Positions 1 through 4,989 of a stretch of DNA of 7,810 bases are shown here, in pieces. Position 1 is the stretch's first letter. Each line of letters starts with the position of its first letter. Position numbers and translations under genes: made by a program. The DNA is taken from assembly GCA_017995595.1 (NCBI GenBank), contig JAGOIO010000061.1, positions 1 through 7,810 on the forward strand, given 5' to 3'. This DNA comes from a bacterium. Lineage in GTDB: Bacteria > Cyanobacteriota > Vampirovibrionia > Gastranaerophilales > Gastranaerophilaceae. The notes under the pieces were generated by a model, which saw only the letters and a program-made list of their open reading frames with translations, searched no databases and was not told where the DNA came from.

Positions 1-854
1 GATATAGAGCTGATTATATCGGTGTAAATTCAAATGGTGAACTTGATTTGGAAGAGTTGGAAGAAAAAATGGACGAAGATACTGCTCTTGTTGCTTGTAT
101 GTGGGCAAATAATGAGACCGGTGTAATCTTCCCGATTGATAAAGTTTCTCATATCGTAAAATCTATTAATCCTGATACAAAACTTTTTGTTGATGCCGTT
201 CAAGCTGCAGGTAAAATTCCTATTGATGTTCAAAAGTACGGTATTGATATGTTAAGTATTGCAGGACATAAAATTCATGCTCCAAAAGGTATCGGAGCTT
301 TGTATATAAAAGCCGGTACTCTATTTTCACCATTGATAATAGGTGGTCATCAGGAGCGTGGAAAACGTGCAGGTACAGAAAATGTTCCATATATAGTCGG
401 GATTGCAAAAGCTGCAGAGCTTGCTGATGAAAATATGGAATACGAATCTACTGAAGTTAAAAGACTTCGTGATAAGTTGGAGTCTAATATTATAAAAAAC
501 GTATTTAATGCAAAACTAAATTCAGGAATTGCTAACAGAGTTCCTAACACTTGTAATATTGGTTTTGAATATGTTGAAGGTGAATTGATTTTACTTCACA
601 TGGGTGATAAAGGAATTTGTGCAAGTTCAGGAAGTGCTTGTACTTCAGGTTCTCTTGAGCCGAGCCATGTTCTTAAAGCCATGGGTGTTCCATTTACGGC
701 TCTTCATGGCAGTATAAGATTCTCTCTTAGCCGATTTACGACAGAAGAAGAAATTGATTATACGATAAAAGTTATGCCTGAAATTATCGAAAAATTGACA
801 AAAATTTCACCTTATCAAGATGAATTGGCAAAATTGAGAACTCATAAGGCTTAG
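1..854 (+). CDS. nifS: Cysteine desulfurase, NifS/IscS group I (5' end cut by window)
   Basis: PLP-dependent enzyme that takes sulfur from L-cysteine as an enzyme persulfide, releasing alanine, and feeds Fe-S cluster assembly and tRNA thiolation in the cytoplasm. The frame is open from base 3 with no start in view, so roughly the first 110-130 residues of a family protein of about 390-400 are missing; 283 residues are visible. Seen in order: ANNETGVIFPI, the cofactor-contacting FVDAVQAAGK stretch, the PLP lysine in SIAGHKIHAPKG (codon 270-272), GGHQERGKRAGTEN, and the mobile loop SSGSACTSG carrying the catalytic cysteine (codon 639-641), followed by LEPSHVLKAMG. The long cysteine loop marks group I (NifS/IscS) rather than SufS. 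The C-terminal ISPYQDEL tail looks more NifS- than IscS-like, so the symbol is tentative. No scaffold gene (iscU/nifU) follows; the next gene is aspS, behind its own promoter. The stop is TAG at 852-854. Confidence 0.95.
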   Translation, partial: YRADYIGVNSNGELDLEELEEKMDEDTALVACMWANNETGVIFPIDKVSHIVKSINPDTKLFVDAVQAAGKIPIDVQKYGIDMLSIAGHKIHAPKGIGALYIKAGTLFSPLIIGGHQERGKRAGTENVPYIVGIAKAAELADENMEYESTEVKRLRDKLESNIIKNVFNAKLNSGIANRVPNTCNIGFEYVEGELILLHMGDKGICASSGSACTSGSLEPSHVLKAMGVPFTALHGSIRFSLSRFTTEEEIDYTIKVMPEIIEKLTKISPYQDELAKLRTHKA

Positions 855-892
855 TTTTAACCTATCAAGTCTCAATAAAAATAAATATGCTA

Positions 893-921
893 TTCACATT
901 TTTTTTTGTTTTTGCTAAGAT
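893..921 (+). promoter_or_regulatory. Predicted sigma-70 promoter for aspS-ribF, extended -10
   Basis: The -35 element is TTCACA (893-898, five of six matches to TTGACA). A 17-nt spacer follows, then the -10 TAAGAT (916-921, four of six), immediately preceded by the extended -10 triplet TGC (913-915). The spacer is almost all T (T9, G, T5, GC). The predicted start is near 928, giving a leader of about 80 nt before aspS. The same TTTTGCTA-R-R-AT core recurs before the gene at 3813. No hairpin precedes the T tract, so it is not a convincing terminator for the upstream gene. Confidence 0.6.
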
Positions 922-923
922 TA

Positions 924-951
924 ACAAGTACGTTTTATACGTAAAACTTGT
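924..951 (+). other. Inverted repeat at predicted aspS transcription start
   Basis: ACAAGT-ACGT (924-933) pairs with ACGT-AAA-ACTTGT (939-951), leaving a 5-nt loop (TTTAT) and a 3-nt bulge (AAA) on the right arm. It begins 3 nt after the -10 hexamer and spans the predicted start site, so it could be an operator or, if transcription begins a little earlier than predicted, a 5' leader hairpin. The stem is AT-rich and no T run follows, so it is unlikely to terminate transcription. Function is unknown. Confidence 0.4.
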
Positions 952-960
952 AAAAAGTAG

Positions 961-977
961 GTTGGGCTATGCCTGAC
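961..977. repeat. Small palindromic element in aspS leader
   Basis: GTTGGGC (961-967), a TAT loop and GCCTGAC (971-977) form a seven-pair stem as RNA, with two G-U pairs next to each other. It is the most G-rich patch of an otherwise AT-rich intergenic region, which makes it look like an inserted or degenerate dispersed palindrome rather than ordinary leader. Only one copy is visible in this window, so the repeat call rests on appearance; it may simply be a leader hairpin lying 15 nt before the ribosome-binding site. Confidence 0.35.
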
Positions 978-992
978 ACATATTAAGATAGT

Positions 993-997
993 AAGGA
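993..997 (+). promoter_or_regulatory. Ribosome-binding site of aspS
   Basis: AAGGA lies 11 nt before the ATG at 1009, a slightly long but workable spacing. It supports that ATG as the start: the OB-fold of AspRS begins normally just after it (CGEL at residues 11-14), and no in-frame upstream start with a better site is seen. Confidence 0.6.
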
Positions 998-1008
998 CAA
1001 AATAAACA

Positions 1009-2787
1009 ATGTTAAAAACAAAATTTAAAACAAATAACTGTGGAGAGTTGAATTTAGACAACTTAAACCAAGAAGTTACGCTTTCAGGCTGGGTTTCAAC
1101 AGTTAGAGACCTTGGCGGTATTATTTTTATTGAATTAAGAGACCGTTCAGGCTTCTTTCAATTAGTAGCTGACCCTAAAGTTAATCCTGAAACACATAAA
1201 GTTTTTGAAGGTTTAAAAGATGAATATGTTATTACGATAAAAGGTAAGGTTACAAAAAGACCGCCTGAAACTTACAATGAAAAATATGCAACAGGACAAG
1301 TTGAAAGCTATCCTGATTCTGTTGAAGTTCTTTCAACATCAAAAACATTACCTTTCGTTTTAGGTGATGAAAATGTTTCAGAAGATATAAGATTGAAATA
1401 CAGATACTTAGATTTGAGAAATGAAAAAATGCTTCACAATATGACAGTTCGTCATAACATTGTTCAAGCTGCTAGAAATTACTTAAATACTCAAGACTTT
1501 TTGGAAGTTGAAACTCCTATTTTGAACAAAACAACTCCCGAAGGTGCAAGAGATTACCTTGTACCGTCTCGTGTTCAAGAAGGTAAATTCTTTGCTCTTC
1601 CTCAATCACCACAAATTTTCAAACAATTATTGATGGTTGGTGGATTTGAAAAGTATTATCAAGTTGCAAGATGTTTCAGAGATGAAGATTTGAGAGCTGA
1701 CAGACAACCTGAGTTTACTCAAATCGATATAGAAATGTCATTTGTAGAACAACAAGATGTTATAAAAACTGTTGAAGGCTTAATTGTTGATACGTTTAAG
1801 GCTGCAGGCGTTGAGGTTAAACCTCCGTTTCTTCAAATGCCTTGGCAAGAAGCTATGGACAGATTCGGTTCTGATAAGCCTGATACACGTTTTGGCTTAG
1901 AATTGTTTAATGTTACTGATATTATGGAAGCTTCAACATTCCAAGCATTTAAAGATGTTATTTCAAACGGCGGAACTGTTAGAGCTATCAAAATCCCTGG
2001 TATTGCCGGATATTCAAGAAAAGATATGGACGAAGTCAGAAATCTTGCTATTTCATTTGGTGCAAAAGGTCTTGCTTGGGTTACATATATGGAATCAGGC
2101 GAAGTTAAATCTCCTGTATTTAAGTTCTTAACAGAAGACCAAATCGCAGAAATTCAAAACCGTGCAGGTGCTGAAAAGGGAGATATCGTATTCTTCGTAG
2201 CTGATAAGCCAAAAGTTGTTTACGATGTTCTTGGAAGATTCAGACTTCACTTTGGTAAAAAGTTAGGACTAATTGATGAAAACAAACATAATTTGTTATG
2301 GATTGTTGATTTCCCTATGTTTGAATGGAGCGACGAAGAACAAAGATTTATGGCGATGCACCACCCATTCACATCACCTTGTATCGAAGATTTAGATAAA
2401 CTTAAATCAGGTGATTTGGGTAATGTTAAGTCAATAGCTTATGATATAGTTTATAACGGTACTGAACTTGGCGGTGGTAGTGTAAGAATCCACTCTTCAG
2501 AAGTTCAAAAAGAAATATTCAAGGCTTTGAAATTGACAGAGGAAGAAGCTAATCAAAAATTCGGATTTATGATTAACGCTCTTCAATACGGAACTCCACC
2601 TCATGCAGGTCTTGCAATTGGATTGGATAGATTGGTTGCTCTTCTTTGCAGAACAGAATCTATCAGAGATGTAATCGCATTTCCTAAAAATTCAGGTGCT
2701 AAGTGCTTGATGAGTGATGCTCCTAGTGAAGCTTCTTTGAAGCAATTAAGAGAATTACATTTGAAAAGTACGGTTGTAAAACATTAG
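1009..2787 (+). CDS. aspS: Aspartyl-tRNA synthetase, bacterial type
   Basis: Class II aminoacyl-tRNA synthetase that charges tRNA-Asp with aspartate in the cytoplasm. The 592 residues match the usual bacterial length of about 590. Domains: N-terminal OB-fold anticodon-binding domain (about 1-115, with SGWVSTVRDLGGIIFIELRDRSG split at residues 26-48); catalytic core with motif 1 around FLEVETPIL (164-172), motif 2 from ARCFRDEDLRADRQPEFTQ (220-238), the GAD insertion domain typical of bacterial AspRS (about 295-410), the MAMHHPFTSP stretch (448-457) and motif 3 GLAIGLDRL (534-542). The protein ends in the usual APSE...LKQLRELH element. Residue 35 is leucine (RDLGG), the residue reported at this place in tRNA-Asp-specific enzymes such as E. 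coli AspRS, where several nondiscriminating enzymes carry histidine. Transcribed from the promoter at 893-921 and almost certainly together with ribF. Confidence 0.98.
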   Translation: MLKTKFKTNNCGELNLDNLNQEVTLSGWVSTVRDLGGIIFIELRDRSGFFQLVADPKVNPETHKVFEGLKDEYVITIKGKVTKRPPETYNEKYATGQVESYPDSVEVLSTSKTLPFVLGDENVSEDIRLKYRYLDLRNEKMLHNMTVRHNIVQAARNYLNTQDFLEVETPILNKTTPEGARDYLVPSRVQEGKFFALPQSPQIFKQLLMVGGFEKYYQVARCFRDEDLRADRQPEFTQIDIEMSFVEQQDVIKTVEGLIVDTFKAAGVEVKPPFLQMPWQEAMDRFGSDKPDTRFGLELFNVTDIMEASTFQAFKDVISNGGTVRAIKIPGIAGYSRKDMDEVRNLAISFGAKGLAWVTYMESGEVKSPVFKFLTEDQIAEIQNRAGAEKGDIVFFVADKPKVVYDVLGRFRLHFGKKLGLIDENKHNLLWIVDFPMFEWSDEEQRFMAMHHPFTSPCIEDLDKLKSGDLGNVKSIAYDIVYNGTELGGGSVRIHSSEVQKEIFKALKLTEEEANQKFGFMINALQYGTPPHAGLAIGLDRLVALLCRTESIRDVIAFPKNSGAKCLMSDAPSEASLKQLRELHLKSTVVKH

Positions 2788-2790
2788 AAA

Positions 2791-3729
2791 ATGCAAACTT
2801 TTTATGACTTAAATTTTAATACAAAATCAGAGGGCGAAGTTTCTACTTGCCCTCTTTTTGCCGATTTATCGCTCGCTTTTGGCTTTTTTGACGGAGTACA
2901 CCTCGGACATCAAGCTGTGGTTAATTCGGCGGTTGATTTTGCTCGTAAGTTGAATACTAAATCTGCAGTGGTTACTTTTCAAGACCACCCTTGTTGTTTT
3001 TTTTATGATTTGAAACCAAAATATATAATTAAGCGTTCTGATAAGATAAAAATGTTTGAAAAACTTGGTGTCGATTACCTTTTTATGCTTAATTTTGACA
3101 AAAACCTTGCACAAATGAGTGCCGAAGATTATTTGCAAAACATTATTGTTAAAAATTTTAAGCCAAAAGCAATTTCTACAGGATTTAATCACTTTTTCGG
3201 AGCAAAAAAAATGGGAAATGTAGATTATTTACGAGAAATGCAAAAGACTTACGGGTATAAATTTTTTGAAGTTCAACCGTTGAGTGTTAATGGTGAAATA
3301 GTAAGTAGTACAACAATTCGCAATAATATTTCCGAAGGAAACATTCAAGCGGTCAGTTCAATGCTTGGATATGAATATTTTTTAGAAGACAAGGTTTTAC
3401 ATGGAAAAGAAATAGGTAGAACTATCGGCTTTAGAACTGCAAATCTTGTTTATCCTGAGAATTTGGTTGATGTTGCAAATGGAGTTTACAAGGTTGAGGT
3501 CATATATGACGGCAAAAAATATGCAGGCATGGCAAATTATGGTGTAAAACCAACTGTTACAGATGAGAATAAAAAGATTTTAGAAGTACATATCTTAGAT
3601 TTTGACGAAGATATTTATGGTAAAAAAATAAAAGTAATTTTTAAGCAAAAAATTAGGGAAGAGCGGAAATTTGGTTCTCTTGATGAGTTGAAGGCTCAAA
3701 TAAAATCAGATATTGCAAATTGCAAATAA
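2791..3729 (+). CDS. ribF: Bifunctional riboflavin kinase / FAD synthetase
   Basis: Makes FMN from riboflavin and ATP, then FAD from FMN and ATP. At 312 residues it is of normal family length. The N-terminal FMN adenylyltransferase domain (about 25-185) shows the nucleotidyltransferase motif FGFFDGVHLGH (30-40), TGFNHFFGAKKMGN (130-143) and SSTTIR (172-177). The C-terminal riboflavin kinase domain (about 190-310) shows HGKEIGRTIGFRTANL (204-219), GMANYGVKPTV (246-256) and LEVHILDFDEDIYG (264-277), with the catalytic-base glutamate at 265. The normally GFPTAN motif reads GFRTAN here (Arg215, codon AGA 3433-3435); Thr and Asn, which bind Mg-ATP in the family, are kept. Its ATG follows the aspS stop by 3 nt, with no recognisable Shine-Dalgarno, so translation is probably coupled to aspS. 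The 29 residues before the first motif are a plausible N-terminus. Confidence 0.95.
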   Translation: MQTFYDLNFNTKSEGEVSTCPLFADLSLAFGFFDGVHLGHQAVVNSAVDFARKLNTKSAVVTFQDHPCCFFYDLKPKYIIKRSDKIKMFEKLGVDYLFMLNFDKNLAQMSAEDYLQNIIVKNFKPKAISTGFNHFFGAKKMGNVDYLREMQKTYGYKFFEVQPLSVNGEIVSSTTIRNNISEGNIQAVSSMLGYEYFLEDKVLHGKEIGRTIGFRTANLVYPENLVDVANGVYKVEVIYDGKKYAGMANYGVKPTVTDENKKILEVHILDFDEDIYGKKIKVIFKQKIREERKFGSLDELKAQIKSDIANCK

Positions 3730-3755
3730 ATATTATAAACATTTAAGAATTTTAA

Positions 3756-3785
3756 CTGGCAAAATGAATAGAGTTTTGCTAGAAT
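3756..3785 (+). promoter_or_regulatory. Predicted extended -10 promoter within an inverted repeat
   Basis: The -10 is TAGAAT (3780-3785, five of six to TATAAT) with the extended triplet TGC (3777-3779). The best -35 is CTGGCA (3756-3761, four of six) at an 18-nt spacing. An inverted repeat coincides with it: CTGGCAAAA (3756-3764) and TTTTGCTAG (3774-3782), nine positions with one G-T wobble, separated by 9 nt. The left arm covers the -35 and the right arm enters the -10, so a dimeric repressor could bind here; equally it may be chance in AT-rich sequence. The predicted start is near 3792, leaving a leader of about 21 nt before the kinase gene. Confidence 0.5.
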
Positions 3786-3802
3786 AAAATCGTTAAAGAA
3801 AA

Positions 3803-3808
3803 AGAGGA
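3803..3808 (+). promoter_or_regulatory. Ribosome-binding site of the P-loop kinase gene
   Basis: AGAGGA lies only 4 nt before the ATG at 3813. The spacing is short but the match is good, and it fixes this start: the P-loop strand (KIIIFSGK) begins at residue 4, as in related kinases. Confidence 0.55.
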
Positions 3809-3812
3809 TTTT

Positions 3813-4325
3813 ATGGCAGACAAAATTATAATTTTTTCAGGAAAGCAATATTCGGGAAAAGACACAGTTGCAAAAATTTTGCTTGAGGAAATGCCTGAAT
3901 TTAAAAGATGTGCTATGGGCGATATTATAAAGCTTGAATATGGAAAGCAACATAACCTTACTTATGAGGAAATCGAGAAAAATAAGTCTCAATATCGTGC
4001 AGGATTAATTGAATTGGGAAATTGGGGTAGAAGCCAAGATGCTGATTATTGGTTAAAAAAGATTATTTCACAAGAAGGAAATATAATTGTAACTGATGTT
4101 AGAGTTCAACATGAATATGATACTTTTAAGGACGCAGGAGCGACCACAATAAGAGTTGAAGCCAGTCGAGAGACAAGAAGCAGGCGTGGAACTTTAGTCG
4201 GCGAAAATGACGTTACAGAGGTCGGATTAGACAATATTAAGGACTGGGATTTTGTCATAGAAAATGATTCTGACTATGAAACGCTCAAAGTTAAGGCTTT
4301 GGACTTAATTAAAAAGTTAAAATAA
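3813..4325 (+). CDS. P-loop kinase, phosphomevalonate kinase / NMP kinase-like
   Basis: A small soluble kinase of 170 residues. The Walker A loop is at 10-18 (GKQYSGKDT, form GxxxxGKD), right after the first beta strand. Other landmarks are YRAGLIELGNWGR (61-73), the strand-and-loop IIVTDVRVQHEYD (91-103), an arginine-rich lid-like stretch ETRSRRG (120-126) and GLDNIKDWDFVIEND (138-152). This order and spacing (GKxxSGKD, then TDxR, then RSRRG, then GLDN...DFVIEN) strongly recalls animal-type phosphomevalonate kinase, which has SDTRR and GLDNFGDFDWVIEN at matching places. The same fold includes phage and bacterial deoxynucleoside monophosphate kinases. I recognise the fold and the likeness, not the substrate: a nucleotide or another phosphorylated metabolite is possible, and no isoprenoid gene is near. 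It has its own promoter, stands alone on the plus strand and converges with the aldolase gene. Confidence 0.8.
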   Translation: MADKIIIFSGKQYSGKDTVAKILLEEMPEFKRCAMGDIIKLEYGKQHNLTYEEIEKNKSQYRAGLIELGNWGRSQDADYWLKKIISQEGNIIVTDVRVQHEYDTFKDAGATTIRVEASRETRSRRGTLVGENDVTEVGLDNIKDWDFVIENDSDYETLKVKALDLIKKLK

Positions 4326-4332
4326 TTATTTT
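4319..4332. other. AT palindrome joining two convergent stop codons
   Basis: AAAATAATTATTTT is a perfect 14-nt palindrome centred on the junction 4325/4326. The plus-strand stop TAA (4323-4325) and the minus-strand stop TAA (4328-4326) form its middle, so the two convergent genes abut with no intergenic base. A run of seven T (4329-4335) follows on the plus strand. The stem would be all A-T, so terminator function is doubtful; much of the symmetry follows from lysine codons and TAA on both strands. Confidence 0.5.
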
Positions 4333-4946
4333 TTTAAAGCTTCAATATCTGCAACATCTTTAGGTGTAAGTGGAACTGCACCTCCTAAAACTTTTGCGTT
4401 TAGGACTACTTGTGCATAAGATTCTGCAAGTTCTACTTTTAGATAAGCATCTTTTATATCGTAACTTCCTGCTATAAATCCGTGATTTGCCATTAAGACT
4501 GCTTCATATTTATCAAAATATTTTGCAGTATTATCAACTAAAGTTTTAGAAGAAGGCATTCCGTATTCAGCAAGCGGAATTTTACCGAAATAGAAAACAT
4601 TTTCAGCCATAATCGGTTCGTCAAGTGCCTGTCTTGCTGCTGCAAATCCGCTTAAAAATGGCGGGTGAACGTGAATAATCGCTTTTATGTCAGGTCTTTT
4701 TTTGTAAAATTCTATGTGTAAAAGTTTTTCGCTTGAAGCTTTTTTACCATTTTCCAAGCTGTTTCCGTTAAAATCTATCAAAACCAAGTCATCATAAGTC
4801 AACGCTCCGTTTGATGAGCCTGATGCTGTTATAAGAATTTTATCTTCTAACCTTACAGATATATTTCCTGAAGTTCCGGGAGAAAATGATTTTGAGTCCA
4901 AAATATTTCCGTATTTTATAATTTCATCTTTGATAGAATTTTTCAT
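4326..4946 (-). CDS. Class II (zinc) aldolase, L-fuculose-phosphate aldolase-like
   Basis: A soluble metal-dependent aldolase of the class II aldolase/adducin family, 206 residues. FucA-like members cleave a sugar phosphate to dihydroxyacetone phosphate and an aldehyde. Key residues line up with E. coli FucA without numbering shift: catalytic Glu73 (in ASSEKLLH) and zinc ligands His92 and His94 (HVHPP) and His155 (ANHGFIAG). Phosphate-site loops are present as GTSGNIS (24-30), ITASGSS (39-45) and SS (71-72). Glutamate at 73 argues against the ribulose-phosphate 4-epimerase branch, which has aspartate there. HVHPP occurs in many FucA-like enzymes of broad or unassigned specificity. No fucose or rhamnose pathway gene is nearby, so the substrate is open. 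The start is backed by GAAAGG 5 nt upstream (4957-4952). It is the last gene of the minus-strand cluster, 43 nt after the LptD-like gene. Confidence 0.9.
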   Translation of the reverse strand: MKNSIKDEIIKYGNILDSKSFSPGTSGNISVRLEDKILITASGSSNGALTYDDLVLIDFNGNSLENGKKASSEKLLHIEFYKKRPDIKAIIHVHPPFLSGFAAARQALDEPIMAENVFYFGKIPLAEYGMPSSKTLVDNTAKYFDKYEAVLMANHGFIAGSYDIKDAYLKVELAESYAQVVLNAKVLGGAVPLTPKDVADIEALKK

Positions 4947-4989
4947 ATAAGCCTTTCTGCTATTTTATTGTTCAAAACTTAACAAAAGA

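Noticed and set aside
48..854. Cysteine desulfurase starting at a TTG codon at 48
   Set aside because: The frame is open upstream to base 3 and encodes family-like sequence (YRADYIGVNSNGELDL), so the gene simply begins outside the window.
855..915. Rho-independent terminator after the cysteine desulfurase gene
   Set aside because: There is a long T tract (899-913), but no stem-forming inverted repeat directly before it; the tract fits better as a promoter spacer.
922..1008. T-box or other known riboswitch in the aspS leader
   Set aside because: The leader is only about 80 nt and lacks the T-box antiterminator consensus (TGGNACCGCG) and any terminator stem with a T run.
2866..3192. 108-codon minus-strand reading frame inside ribF
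   Set aside because: It lies wholly within a well-supported gene, has no ribosome-binding site or recognisable motif, and its composition is that of an antisense shadow.
4968..4985. Dyad TTGTT/AACAA between the LptD-like and aldolase genes as a terminator
   Set aside because: It has only five mostly A-T pairs with an 8-nt loop and no adequate T run on the minus strand; too weak to call.
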